From NCBI GenBank assembly GCA_963678275.1, contig OY782765.1, forward strand, positions 4,650,001-4,714,000: a stretch of 64,000 nucleotides of DNA. Reading direction: 5' to 3'. Below the pieces are notes generated by a model. It made no database searches. It was not told where the DNA came from and saw nothing but the letters and a program-made list of their open reading frames with translations. The DNA is from G963677445 sp963678275 (lineage in GTDB: Bacteria; Bacteroidota; Ignavibacteria; Ignavibacteriales; Melioribacteraceae). The position numbers and the translations under genes were made by a program. Shown here in pieces: positions 1-9,012 of this stretch (its first letter is position 1; every line of letters starts with the position of its first letter).

Positions 1-651
1 ACCGACGCGGAATGGAAAGAGATGGAAAATTACCTCGGGGGAGCCTCCGTCGCGGGAGGAAAAATGAAGACGGCAGGGACTTCCCAATGGAATTCACCCA
101 ATACAGCAGCGACAAACAGCAGCGGATTTTCAGCGTTGCCCGCCGGTGAATATGACGGGTTTTATACTCCACATATCTTTCGGCTGTTAAATGAATACGC
201 GGTTTTCTGGACTTCAACCCAGGTCACCCTCACCAAAGCGAGAGAAAGATACCTGAGTTATGAAAGTGAGGAATCATCGATTTACGATTGGTATAAAGTG
301 ATGAAATATTCAATCCGCTGTATTAAAGACGCTCCCACATCACTTGACGATAACATTTTTATCCCTGAAGAATCGGGACTTGAACAAAATTATCCCAATC
401 CATTTAATCCCTCAACTAAAATCAAATTTTCCGTAGGACAGATTTGTAATCTGTCCTGCACGGGTATTCACACCACCTTAAAAATCTACAACTCCCTCGG
501 CGCCGAAATAACCACCCTGGTAAACGAAATAAAATCCCCCGGAACATACGAGGTTGAGTGGGATGCCTCGGGATTCGCTTCAGGTATATATCTCTGCAAA
601 ATGGAATGCGGCAACTTTAGAACATCGAAAAAAATGATTTTATTGAGATGA
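1..651 (+). CDS. FISUMP-domain surface protein with T9SS sorting domain (5' partial)
   Basis: The frame is open to the window edge, so the N-terminus lies outside; the first ATG (22) is internal. Residues up to about 110 match the end of the Fibrobacter succinogenes major paralogous (FISUMP) domain: EWKEMENYLGG, then WNSPNTAATNSSGFSALPAG, then the closing YSIRCIKD. After a short linker comes a type IX secretion type A sorting domain beginning NYPNPFNPSTKIKF and ending GFASGIYLCKMECG...MILLR. Such proteins cross the outer membrane by T9SS and are released or anchored at the surface; the sorting domain is normally cleaved off. FISUMP function is not established. Oddity: a palindromic insert (436-456) lengthens a loop of the sorting domain. 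Confidence 0.85.
   Translation, partial: TDAEWKEMENYLGGASVAGGKMKTAGTSQWNSPNTAATNSSGFSALPAGEYDGFYTPHIFRLLNEYAVFWTSTQVTLTKARERYLSYESEESSIYDWYKVMKYSIRCIKDAPTSLDDNIFIPEESGLEQNYPNPFNPSTKIKFSVGQICNLSCTGIHTTLKIYNSLGAEITTLVNEIKSPGTYEVEWDASGFASGIYLCKMECGNFRTSKKMILLR
436..456. repeat. palindromic insert inside T9SS domain, copy 1
   Basis: A 9-bp perfect stem (GGACAGATT, loop TGT, AATCTGTCC) lies in frame inside the coding region. It encodes the extra residues between KIKFSV and TTLKIYN, where related sorting domains have a short turn. A second hairpin with the same GGACAG...CTGTCC arms is found at the same protein position at 35552-35591. Confidence 0.7.
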
Positions 652-686
652 TAAGAATCAGCTGCGTAACATGATTCCGGAATTCA

Positions 687-714
687 GTAGAGACGCAATG
701 CATTGCGTCTCTAC
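687..714. repeat. perfect 28-bp palindrome
   Basis: The arm GTAGAGACGCAATG is followed directly by its exact reverse complement, giving a 14+14 bp palindrome without spacer, 36 bp after the stop of the FISUMP/T9SS gene. It has no T-tract, so it is a dispersed palindromic repeat or a processing/3'-end stabilising hairpin rather than a classic terminator. The rest of 652-917 shows no gene. Confidence 0.75.
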
Positions 715-917
715 ACTCGGAATTTAGTGAAAATAAAAAAATCCGGAGGGATGACAGGATTATAAAAACAGAATCAACATAGTTATCGAGTTACTCGAAG
801 TAAGTTCTACTCCTCCCCGGTCAAATAAATTATTTATATTTATATTATGATTTTCCGGACAATACATATTAGCCGCGATATTTTAACAGCCGCGACACAA
901 TTATAATAATTATAAAA

Positions 918-1655
918 ATGCTGAAACAAATATTCAAAAATATATTAAACCGCCTCGGTTACGACATTCACAGGTTTGAGAATCTGCCATTCTTTCATTC
1001 GCTGTTATCCTCATATATCCAAAGAAAAGGGAAATTGTCATTCATTCAGATTGGCGCCAATGACGGAATAAGCAGCGATCCTCTTTACCGGTTTATTGAG
1101 CGAAACAGGGGAAAAGTAAGGGGAATTGTTGTTGAGCCGCTCCCCGACTATTTCGAAAAACTTAAGAAAAACTACCACGGTTTTCCTGAAATTACCGCTG
1201 TAAATAAAGCGATACATAACAGCGAGCGGGAAATGAATATCTACCGTGTAAACCCCGCCCGCTTAAATGAACTACCCGCATGGGCCGGGGGAATAGCCTC
1301 CTTTGACCCGGGGCATCACAGGCGCTCAGCTATTCCCGCCGATGTGATAATCGAAGAAAAGGTGGAATGTATCACCCTTGCCGAACTGACTGACAAATAC
1401 CACTGCCCCTCCCCCGATCTTCTGCAGATTGATACCGAAGGTTATGACGCCGAAATAATTCTCAATATTAATTTTGAGCGGATGAAACCGGCGGTAATCC
1501 ATTTTGAACATAACCTGAATGAAGGGGTTATGAATAAAGAAACATTTCAGAAAGTAACAACCCGCCTGCACGAAAACGGGTATGAAATATGGCTCGATGA
1601 TAATGACGCCACCGCATACCAGGGAGATATTTTTGTGAAGACGCCCGATAAGTGA
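918..1655 (+). CDS. FkbM family methyltransferase
   Basis: A 245-residue class I SAM-dependent methyltransferase of the FkbM/Methyltransf_21 family. The SAM-binding loop is FIQIGANDGISSD (about residues 42-54), followed by IVVEPLP at the end of the next strand and the family hallmark LLQIDTEGYDAEI near residue 174. The C-terminal PAVIHFEHN strand also fits. Members O-methylate sugars or small molecules, often in polysaccharide or natural-product pathways; the substrate here cannot be told. It stands alone, facing the SDR gene with one base between the two stop codons, so the two transcripts converge. Confidence 0.88.
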   Translation: MLKQIFKNILNRLGYDIHRFENLPFFHSLLSSYIQRKGKLSFIQIGANDGISSDPLYRFIERNRGKVRGIVVEPLPDYFEKLKKNYHGFPEITAVNKAIHNSEREMNIYRVNPARLNELPAWAGGIASFDPGHHRRSAIPADVIIEEKVECITLAELTDKYHCPSPDLLQIDTEGYDAEIILNINFERMKPAVIHFEHNLNEGVMNKETFQKVTTRLHENGYEIWLDDNDATAYQGDIFVKTPDK

Positions 1656-1656
1656 T

Positions 1657-2400
1657 TCACGCGTCGGAATACCCGGTCATCTTATCGAATAAGCCGGGGG
1701 GAATAAGGCTGACCAGCTTTGTACCGATAACGGTGGGCAGCGGAAATTGTATTATCCGTTTCTCTTTTCTTATACCTTTCAGAATTATCCCCGCAGCTTT
1801 TTCGGGTGACATCAGGAAAGGCATCTTAAAATTATTTTTATCGGTCATGGGTGTTTTTACAAATCCCGGTTTTATGGTAATTATTTTTATACCGTAATCG
1901 GCAGCTTCTCTTCTCAGTCCCTCGAGAAAAATTGAGAGAGCCCCTTTGCTCGAACAATATAACCCGCTGCCTGAAAATCCCCTGTTATCGGCAAGGCTTG
2001 AAACTCCCGCGATTATTCCCGATTTTCTCTTCATCATTTCCGGCAGCAGATGTTCAATCCAGTAGATATTCCCCATCAGGTTGGTGGCGAATGTTTCCTC
2101 AGCGTCCGCCGAACTGAAATTTTTTATCGTGCTTCTATTTCCCATGCCGGCGTTAAGAATTGTTATATCGGGTATACCCTGTTTTTCGGCGGTTTCCTTA
2201 AATGCCTCTTTTACCTCCTCCTTTTTGCTTACATCGCACCGGATAACAAGACATCCTGCCGATTCAAAATCCTCCAGCAGTTCTGTTCTCCGGGAAACCA
2301 GAGCCGGTTTTATACCCGTTTTAACCAGTTTTTCCGCGATTGATCTGCCAATACCGGTCGTAGCCCCGGTAATAAGTATCTTTTTTCCGGATAATTCCAT
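1657..2400 (-). CDS. SDR family NAD(P)-dependent oxidoreductase
   Basis: A 247-residue classical short-chain dehydrogenase/reductase. It has the cofactor motif TGATTGIG (residues 11-18), NAG at 83-85, the catalytic Ser near 134-135 (GVSSLADNRG) and the YCSSK motif with Tyr148 and Lys152. Length is normal for the family. The C-terminal part (PGFVKTPMTD, then a region with VIGTKLVSLIPPGLFDKM) resembles the DltE/YqjQ-type SDRs of uncertain substrate. It is transcribed divergently from the DUF3109-rpoN run; the 138-bp gap 2401-2538 is A+T rich and must hold both promoters. Confidence 0.9.
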   Translation of the reverse strand: MELSGKKILITGATTGIGRSIAEKLVKTGIKPALVSRRTELLEDFESAGCLVIRCDVSKKEEVKEAFKETAEKQGIPDITILNAGMGNRSTIKNFSSADAEETFATNLMGNIYWIEHLLPEMMKRKSGIIAGVSSLADNRGFSGSGLYCSSKGALSIFLEGLRREAADYGIKIITIKPGFVKTPMTDKNNFKMPFLMSPEKAAGIILKGIRKEKRIIQFPLPTVIGTKLVSLIPPGLFDKMTGYSDA

Positions 2401-2538
2401 ATTTCTGCTTTATATTTGTTTTGTAATTTGTTATTTACCGGAACAATCTATTATTTTTTTTCCCATTTTTTCCAAATAATTGTACATTTAGGAAAATTAT
2501 TATAAATTAAAGAAAATTTACTACTTAACTGAAAAATA

Positions 2539-3111
2539 ATGAAACTGGACTATATTGAAACCGACGATATAATGGTAAGCCGGGAAGTTTATAAAGAAAA
2601 ATTTCTCTGCAACCTGAAAGAATGTAAGGGCGCCTGCTGCACACTCCATAGCGACGCCGGCGCGCCCGTAACCGAAGAAGAAATTGAAATAATAAAAAAA
2701 CATCTCCCGGTAATTATGGAATACCTGCCGGAAGAACACAGGCGCGAAATTGAAGAAAAAGGATATGCCGAAGAAAAATATGATCAGCTTCTCCTCAGGA
2801 GCCTTAATGACCGGGCCTGCGTTTTTGTGGTCTGGGATGGCGATATAGCGAAATGCGGTATTGAACGAGCTTACCGGGATGGAAAAATTGATTTTATTAA
2901 ACCTGTTTCATGCCATCTGTATCCTATCAGGGTTTCATATTTTGGCGGTCCTGTTCTTAAATATGAAAGGATTGCTGAATGTGAGCCGGCTATCTGTGAG
3001 AATGGGATTGAAAAACCGGTGATTCTGGATTTTTGTAAAGAGGCGATTGAAAGAGCGTTTGGAAAGGATTTTTATATGAATCTTAAAAAATCAGAACGGA
3101 GCGTGAAATAA
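2539..3111 (+). CDS. DUF3109 family cysteine-rich protein
   Basis: A 190-residue protein with the Cys cluster CNLKECKGACC (Cys24, 29, 33, 34) near the N-terminus and further Cys in the middle (RACVF, IAKCG, VSCHLYP) and near the end (ECEPAICENG). This is the pattern of the DUF3109/YkgJ-like proteins, thought to bind a metal or Fe-S cluster, function unknown. The family is common in Bacteroidota. Its stop overlaps the rpoN start by one base (TAATG), so the two are translationally coupled. Confidence 0.85.
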   Translation: MKLDYIETDDIMVSREVYKEKFLCNLKECKGACCTLHSDAGAPVTEEEIEIIKKHLPVIMEYLPEEHRREIEEKGYAEEKYDQLLLRSLNDRACVFVVWDGDIAKCGIERAYRDGKIDFIKPVSCHLYPIRVSYFGGPVLKYERIAECEPAICENGIEKPVILDFCKEAIERAFGKDFYMNLKKSERSVK

Positions 3112-4574
3112 TGCTGTCGTTACAACAAAGGCTTGCCCTGCAGCAGAAATTATCTCCCCAGCAGATACAATATCAGAAACTGCTGCAATTGAATACACTT
3201 GCCCTGGAGCAAAGAATAAAAACCGAACTTGAACTAAATCCCATCCTCGAGGAAGTGCCTGAAGAGGAACTTGAAATGATGGAAAAAGAGCTTGATTCCG
3301 ATCAGGAGCAGGATGAGGATAGTGATAATAAAGAAGAGGAATCTTCAAAGGATGATGAGTTTGAAATTGAAGATTTCATGAATGATCTTGAAGCCGATAG
3401 CGACAATATTAACCGCAGCCCCGATGATGAAGTGCTGCGTCCGCTGGCTCCTTCCCGTTCTTCCCTGCGAGAATTGCTTATAGATCAGCTTCATATGCTC
3501 GATCTCGATGAAAAACATATGATACTCGGGGAAAATATAATCGGCAGTCTCGATAAAGATGGCTACTTTAAACAGGATTTGAACAAAATTGTAAATGAAC
3601 TGGCCCTTTTTGAACATCTCGATCTTAACGAAGAAGATGGAAAAAGAATGCTTCAGGTTATCCAGTCGCTTGAACCGGCGGGTATTGGCGCCGGCAGCCT
3701 GAAAGAGTGTATGCTTCTTCAGTTAAAGAACCAGTCTTTTGATCCCTACTACAGTTTCCTCGCTGAAAAAATTCTCGAAAACCATTTTCAGGATTTTGTA
3801 AATAAAAGATTCGACGCTATTCAGAAAGCTATGGACCTTACCCGCGAAACCCTGCGGGCAACTCTCGAACTTATCCACAGGCTTAATCCCAAACCGGGCG
3901 AGGGAAATATCGATTCTGAGGAGGCTAACCAGATATCCCCCGATTTTCTCGTCGAAAAGGTTGATGATAATTATATCGTCTCTCTCAATGACAGGAGCGT
4001 TCCATCAGTAACACTCAGCAAAACCTATCTGGAGATGATCAACCAGAATAAGCGTAAAAGAAAGATTTCCAAAAGGGAAAAGGATACTCATAAATTTCTC
4101 CGTGAAAAATATGAATCGGCCAAATGGTTTATAGCTTCAATTCAGCAGCGCCGGAACACACTTATCAAGATCATGCGGGCGATAGTCGAAAAGCAATATG
4201 AATTTTTTGATTTCGGTCCCAAAGCGCTTAAACCGATGATCTATAAGGATATCGCCGATGAAGTTATGATGGATATATCCACCATCAGCCGTGTTGTTAA
4301 TGGCAAATATGTTCAGAGCCCGGTGGGGATTCATGAATTGAAATATTTCTTTAGCGAAGGCCTCGCCACCGATTCAGGTTCCGAAATATCGAACAGGCAT
4401 ATCAAAGAGCTGATAAAGGAAATTTGTGACGGCGAAAACAAACGCTCTCCATTGAGTGATGATAAAATATCAGCGATATTAAAGAATAAAGGAATCCATA
4501 TAGCGCGCAGAACGGTTGCCAAATACCGTGAGCAGCTAAGAATTCCTGTCGCCCGTCTTCGTAAGGAATTATGA
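3111..4574 (+). CDS. rpoN: RNA polymerase sigma-54 factor
   Basis: A 487-residue sigma-54. The glutamine/leucine-rich activator-interacting region I is clear (residues 1-45, LQQRLALQQKLSPQQIQYQK), followed by an acidic region II (about 47-85, many Glu/Asp), the core-binding domain, and the DNA-binding domain ending in the RpoN box ARRTVAKYRE (465-474), which reads the -24 promoter element. It directs transcription only with AAA+ activators; one such activator is encoded at 19957-21489. It overlaps the upstream gene by 1 nt and the next gene by 4 nt (ATGA), suggesting a coupled operon 2539-7023. Confidence 0.97.
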   Translation: MLSLQQRLALQQKLSPQQIQYQKLLQLNTLALEQRIKTELELNPILEEVPEEELEMMEKELDSDQEQDEDSDNKEEESSKDDEFEIEDFMNDLEADSDNINRSPDDEVLRPLAPSRSSLRELLIDQLHMLDLDEKHMILGENIIGSLDKDGYFKQDLNKIVNELALFEHLDLNEEDGKRMLQVIQSLEPAGIGAGSLKECMLLQLKNQSFDPYYSFLAEKILENHFQDFVNKRFDAIQKAMDLTRETLRATLELIHRLNPKPGEGNIDSEEANQISPDFLVEKVDDNYIVSLNDRSVPSVTLSKTYLEMINQNKRKRKISKREKDTHKFLREKYESAKWFIASIQQRRNTLIKIMRAIVEKQYEFFDFGPKALKPMIYKDIADEVMMDISTISRVVNGKYVQSPVGIHELKYFFSEGLATDSGSEISNRHIKELIKEICDGENKRSPLSDDKISAILKNKGIHIARRTVAKYREQLRIPVARLRKEL

Positions 4575-5200
4575 GTTATTTTGCTGACGTTCTGATCATT
4601 ATTTTTCTTTTTCTAATTTTCGGATTACTCCATTCACTTCTGGCTGCAAATTCTTTCAAGAGAAGGCTTGAAGATAAAATCGGTGATAAAATTGCCTTCT
4701 ACCGGTTATTTTATAATCTCGTTTCCACCCTCTCTTATGTTCTGATAATCGGAATTTCGCCCCGCCCCGATCTGATTGTATATGATCTCCCTTATCCCTG
4801 GGATATTATAATATATGTACTGCAGGTTACCAGTCTTGCCGGAATCATCTGGTCGGTTATGTATGTCGATCTTAAAGAATTCCTCGGCATAAACCAGGTT
4901 ATCCGCTATTACCGGGGAAAATATAATTCGGCAAACCTGGATGAAAATTCATCACTCATCATAAGGGGACCCTTTCGTTATATGCGCCACCCCGCCTATT
5001 TTTTCTTTATTCTCTTTCTCGGACTACGGCCTGTAATGAGTTTATTTTATCTTACAGCTTATATCGCCACTGTCGTTTATTTTATTATCGGTGCAATTTT
5101 TGAGGAAAGGAAACTTGCTGAAAAATTCGGTGTAGAATATAAGATGTATCAGAAAAATGTTCCCCGTTTTATACCGCTAAAAATTAGTGCTGAAAAATGA
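4571..5200 (+). CDS. ICMT/NnrU-like membrane methyltransferase
   Basis: A 209-residue integral membrane protein with about five hydrophobic helices. The C-terminal part holds the isoprenylcysteine carboxyl methyltransferase/phospholipid methyltransferase-like signature: RGPFRYMRHPAYFFFI, then a helix pair, then FEERKLAEKFGVEYKMYQKNVPRFIP. In that family the RHP and E-R/K...Y residues line the SAM site. The protein substrate or lipid substrate is unknown. Start overlaps the rpoN stop (ATGA) and its own stop overlaps the next start (ATGA), so it belongs to the rpoN transcript. Confidence 0.8.
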   Translation: MSYFADVLIIIFLFLIFGLLHSLLAANSFKRRLEDKIGDKIAFYRLFYNLVSTLSYVLIIGISPRPDLIVYDLPYPWDIIIYVLQVTSLAGIIWSVMYVDLKEFLGINQVIRYYRGKYNSANLDENSSLIIRGPFRYMRHPAYFFFILFLGLRPVMSLFYLTAYIATVVYFIIGAIFEERKLAEKFGVEYKMYQKNVPRFIPLKISAEK

Positions 5201-7023
5201 AAAAGTTGTTAATAATTATTTTTATGCTTCCTCTTCTGATTAACGCCCAGGAGAAGAAGGAGATCATTCTTGCCGAATTCGCCGGTCATAAAATCACCGC
5301 CGAAGAATTTAAACTGCGCTTCCAGTTTATGCCCCAGACCGGTTCCCCCGGAATACCTGATGAGGTAAAAAAGATCAGGCTTCTTCATACCATGATCGCC
5401 GAAAAACTCTGGGCCGAAGAAGCGCGTGAAAAAGGATATGACACAACCGAGGCTATCCGGATTTCATGGAAAAATATTGAAAAAATGTATGCCCGCGACG
5501 CGCTTCACAAAATAGAGGTGGAGGATAAATCGAATCCCCCGAAGGAAGCGGTTATGATGGAATACGCGAAACTGAGCAGAACTCTGCTGATAAAATATAT
5601 GCTCTCTCCTTCGCGCGAACGAATATTTTCCCTTTATGACAGCCTGAACTCGGGAGTATCTTTTGAAGCCCTTCTGAAAAGCCGCCCCGAAAAAATTCAC
5701 CAGGATACTGCAATAGTCGTTAAAAGCGGCGATTCGGCCCCCGATGTGGAAGAAGAATTATTCCGCCTCAATAAGGGTGAATATACCTCGCCCCTTCAGA
5801 CTGAACATGGGTGGTATATATTTTATCTCGAAGATTTTATTCCAAAAGCCGCGACCGAAAAGGAACTGGTAAATCTGCAGAAGGAAGCGAGAAAGCTGGC
5901 GCGTGAAAAATTATCCTCCCAGAATTACAATAACTATTTCCGCGATTTTTTTAAGGATAAAAAAGTCAGTTCGGACGGTTACCTTTTCTGGAGTTTTGCC
6001 GACCAGGTGGTTCAAATTTTTAAGGAAAAGAAAAAGTCGGGAGAAGAGCGGAAGAAGGGAGCCTGGTACCTCGGAAAGGATGATTATGAAACGATCAGAA
6101 AAAACCTCGGTCCCGACACTCTTAATATGCCCTATATAAAACTTGGCGATAAAAATGTTACCATGAAAGAATTCCTCCGTACATTTTTCTTTGACGGATT
6201 TTATTCCTCCACCGCCGACGCAGATACTTTGAGAGCAAAACTCAATTCGAGGGTTAAATCATTTATCGAGATGGAACTGCTTTCAGATGAGGCGCTCAGC
6301 AGGGGACTTAACAAGCAGCCTGAAGTGACCACCTTCACCAGTATGTGGCGCGATCATTATCTCGCCGGGCATGTTAAAAATGAAATGTTAAGTCAGGCGG
6401 TAATAGCTCCCGGTGAAGTCAGGGAACATTACGATAAAAACCGGGACAAACTTGGCAGCCTTACAGAAATCAATATTCTGGAGATCCTTACCGACAGCCT
6501 TGAGGTGATTGAGGAGGCGTTCAGGAGACTCGATAACGGAGAGGATTTCAGAATGATAGCGCGTGAGCACACCAAAAGAGAATGGACACGCGAAAAAGGG
6601 GGAGAATTCGGCTGGTTCCCATATACGCTCTATAAAGAGATAGGCCCGGTCGCCAAAGAGCTTGAAATGAATGAAATATTCGGACCTCTGGAAACTGACA
6701 ACGGTTATTCCCTGTTTAAACTTATCGGCAGAAGGGAACCTGGCAAAGAAAAGATGCGTCCATTTGAGGAAGTGAAAGATAAACTTCGCGCCAAACTTAA
6801 GATGGAAAAGGTGGAAAACCTTCAGATAAGAAAAACAGTTGAGCTGGCGCGCAAATATGATCTGAAAGTTTATGAAGATTTACTAAAGTCAGTAAAAGTT
6901 ACTAATTTTAATATGCTTGTTTTTAAATATTTTGGATTTGGCGGGCATATGCTTGCTGTTCCCGTTACAACACCATTCGAAAAATGGTTTGAATACTGGA
7001 AACTGAACAAGACATTGCCATAA
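5197..7023 (+). CDS. exported peptidyl-prolyl isomerase (PpiC/SurA type)
   Basis: A 608-residue periplasmic foldase candidate. A signal peptide (MKKLLIIIFMLPLLINAQ) is followed by a SurA-N-like helical segment (GHKITAEEFKLRFQ). Two parvulin-like domains can be seen: a degenerate one near residues 140-215 (ending LQTEHGWYIFYLEDF) and a better one near 410-515 (GEFGWFPYTLYKEIG...LETDNGYSLFKLIGRREP). Helical linkers surround them. Such proteins help outer-membrane or secreted proteins fold. It ends the coupled rpoN run; hslV follows after 17 bp. Confidence 0.85.
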   Translation: MKKLLIIIFMLPLLINAQEKKEIILAEFAGHKITAEEFKLRFQFMPQTGSPGIPDEVKKIRLLHTMIAEKLWAEEAREKGYDTTEAIRISWKNIEKMYARDALHKIEVEDKSNPPKEAVMMEYAKLSRTLLIKYMLSPSRERIFSLYDSLNSGVSFEALLKSRPEKIHQDTAIVVKSGDSAPDVEEELFRLNKGEYTSPLQTEHGWYIFYLEDFIPKAATEKELVNLQKEARKLAREKLSSQNYNNYFRDFFKDKKVSSDGYLFWSFADQVVQIFKEKKKSGEERKKGAWYLGKDDYETIRKNLGPDTLNMPYIKLGDKNVTMKEFLRTFFFDGFYSSTADADTLRAKLNSRVKSFIEMELLSDEALSRGLNKQPEVTTFTSMWRDHYLAGHVKNEMLSQAVIAPGEVREHYDKNRDKLGSLTEINILEILTDSLEVIEEAFRRLDNGEDFRMIAREHTKREWTREKGGEFGWFPYTLYKEIGPVAKELEMNEIFGPLETDNGYSLFKLIGRREPGKEKMRPFEEVKDKLRAKLKMEKVENLQIRKTVELARKYDLKVYEDLLKSVKVTNFNMLVFKYFGFGGHMLAVPVTTPFEKWFEYWKLNKTLP

Positions 7024-7040
7024 AGGATAAGGAGCTAATT

Positions 7041-7577
7041 TTGAAGACACGATCAACAACAATACTCGGATTGATTCACAAAGGTGAAGCGGTTATAGGA
7101 GGAGACGGACAGGTAACACTCGGGAATACCGTGATGAAACACAACTCGATGAAGATCAGGAAACTATATAACGGCCAGGTGCTCACCGGGTTTGCCGGTT
7201 CGGCCGCCGACGCTTTTACGCTGCTCGGACGTTTCGAGGAGAAGCTTGAACAGTATCGCGGCAATGTGAGCCGCTCGGTTGTGGAACTCGCCCGCGACTG
7301 GCGCACTGATAAATACCTGCGCCGCCTCGAAGCGATGCTCGCCGTTATATCGGAAGATAAAACATTTGTGGTCTCCGGAACCGGCGATGTGATTGAACCG
7401 GATGATTCAATCGTCGCTATCGGTTCAGGGGGAATGTACGCCCTGGCGGCGGCTAAAATGCTGGTAAAATACAGCGACCTTTCAACCGAAGAAATTGTTA
7501 AGGAAGCGCTGAAAACCGCTTCCGAAATCTGCATTTATACAAATGACAGAATAAATACGGAAAAAATTGAAAAATAA
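7041..7577 (+). CDS. hslV: ATP-dependent protease peptidase subunit HslV
   Basis: A 178-residue proteasome-like threonine protease, the core of the HslUV complex. The start is a TTG at 7041, preceded by GGAG at 7031-7034; no in-frame ATG would retain the catalytic residue. The protein begins MKTRSTTILG: alignment with the TTI start of mature HslV places the nucleophile at Thr6, so a five-residue propeptide would be removed. The motifs GGDGQVT and GSGGMYALAAA are typical. HslU, its unfoldase, follows after 15 bp, giving the usual hslVU operon. Confidence 0.97.
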   Translation: MKTRSTTILGLIHKGEAVIGGDGQVTLGNTVMKHNSMKIRKLYNGQVLTGFAGSAADAFTLLGRFEEKLEQYRGNVSRSVVELARDWRTDKYLRRLEAMLAVISEDKTFVVSGTGDVIEPDDSIVAIGSGGMYALAAAKMLVKYSDLSTEEIVKEALKTASEICIYTNDRINTEKIEK

Positions 7578-7592
7578 ACGTGGTATCTTTTT

Positions 7593-8957
7593 ATGAATAA
7601 CGACACAATGAAAAATTTAACTCCGGCTCAGATTGTAAAAGAACTGGATGAATACATTATCGGCCAGGATGACGCCAAAAGGGCCGTGGCAATTGCGCTG
7701 AGAAACAGGTGGAGACGTCAGCAGGTGGCGGGCAATATACGTGAAGAAATTATGCCTAATAATATTATCCTGATAGGCCCCACAGGGGTGGGTAAAACCG
7801 AGATAGCGCGCAGGCTCGCGAAACTTTCAGGCGCTCCATTTATCAAAGTTGAGGCTTCCAAATTTACCGAAGTAGGATACGTGGGCCGCGATGTCGAATC
7901 GATGATCAGGGACCTTACCGAACTGGCCGTTAATATGGTAAAATTTGAAAAAACCGATGAAGTAAGGGAAAAAGCCGAAAACATCGCGGAAGATAAAATT
8001 CTCGATATTCTCATTCCGCCGGTTAAAACTCCCTCGGCATCCTCGGAGGATGAAGAGGAAAATGAACAGGTGCGCAATGAAAAAACCCGCGAATGGATGA
8101 GAGGCAAACTCCGCAAGGGCGACCTCGATGATAAAATGGTGGAATTCGACGCCGCGGCTCCCGCAGGCGGAATGCAGGTTTTCGGACCTATGGGTATGGA
8201 TGACATGGGAATAAACATCCAGGAAATAGTTAGCAACATGATGCCCAAAAAGAAGAAAAAAAGAAAGACAGCGATCAAGGACGCCCGCAGAATTATCGCC
8301 CAGGATGAAGCGCAGAAACTTATCGATATGGACGCCGTGCAGAATGAGGCGATCAAACGGGTTCAGGAGGGTGGCATTGTATTTATTGATGAAATCGATA
8401 AAGTTGCAGGCGGCAGCAAAAGCCAGGGTCCCGATGTATCGCGCGAAGGGGTTCAGCGCGACCTGCTTCCCATCGTGGAAGGTTCAACCGTTAATACAAA
8501 ATATGGCCCGGTTAAAACAGATCATATCCTCTTTATCGCTTCAGGCGCCTTCCATGTGGCCAAACCCTCCGATCTCATTCCGGAACTCCAGGGACGTTTC
8601 CCCATACGCGTTGAATTAAAAAGCCTCACCGAAGAGGACTTTATAAAAATTCTCACCATTCCCCAGAACGCGCTGCTGAAACAGTATGCCGCCCTGCTCG
8701 ATACCGAAGGAATAGAGATAAGTTTTAATGATGATTCAATATCTGAAATTGCCCGCACGGCAGCCGCGGTCAACGAGGAAGTGGAAAACATCGGCGCCCG
8801 CCGTCTCCATACAATCCTTACCACCCTGCTCGAAGATATCCTCTTCGATGTGCCCGACAAAATTGAATCGGACAAAATAAAAATCTCCGGCCAAATGGTC
8901 ACCGAAAAACTCGACAAAATCGTCAAAAACCGTGATTTGAGCAAGTATATTCTTTGA
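7593..8957 (+). CDS. hslU: ATP-dependent protease ATPase subunit HslU
   Basis: A 454-residue AAA+ unfoldase that feeds substrates to HslV. Walker A GPTGVGKT (62-69), pore loop GYVGRD (95-100), the inserted I-domain (about 110-245, with a lysine-rich stretch near 219-225), Walker B IVFIDEID (262-269), sensor regions and the C-terminal end KYIL that docks into HslV are all present. An alternative ATG at residue 6 (7608, MKNLTPAQIV) matches the usual HslU start and could be the true one; neither start has a clear Shine-Dalgarno. A strong terminator follows. Confidence 0.97.
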   Translation: MNNDTMKNLTPAQIVKELDEYIIGQDDAKRAVAIALRNRWRRQQVAGNIREEIMPNNIILIGPTGVGKTEIARRLAKLSGAPFIKVEASKFTEVGYVGRDVESMIRDLTELAVNMVKFEKTDEVREKAENIAEDKILDILIPPVKTPSASSEDEEENEQVRNEKTREWMRGKLRKGDLDDKMVEFDAAAPAGGMQVFGPMGMDDMGINIQEIVSNMMPKKKKKRKTAIKDARRIIAQDEAQKLIDMDAVQNEAIKRVQEGGIVFIDEIDKVAGGSKSQGPDVSREGVQRDLLPIVEGSTVNTKYGPVKTDHILFIASGAFHVAKPSDLIPELQGRFPIRVELKSLTEEDFIKILTIPQNALLKQYAALLDTEGIEISFNDDSISEIARTAAAVNEEVENIGARRLHTILTTLLEDILFDVPDKIESDKIKISGQMVTEKLDKIVKNRDLSKYIL

Positions 8958-8982
8958 GGTTTTTGCTTTCATAAAAATTGTG

Positions 8983-9012
8983 AAAAATCCCGGCTTTGCC
9001 GGGATTTTTTTT
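8983..9012 (+). terminator. rho-independent terminator after hslVU
   Basis: Stem ATCCCGGC / GCCGGGAT with a three-base loop (TTT), extended by A-T pairs from the flanking A-run, followed by seven T. It lies 25 bp after the hslU stop. Confidence 0.92.

Noticed and set aside
7076..8944. Long reverse-strand frames opposite hslV and hslU
   Set aside because: Ser/Ile/Ala-rich translations typical of antisense shadows; the forward frames are unmistakable HslVU.
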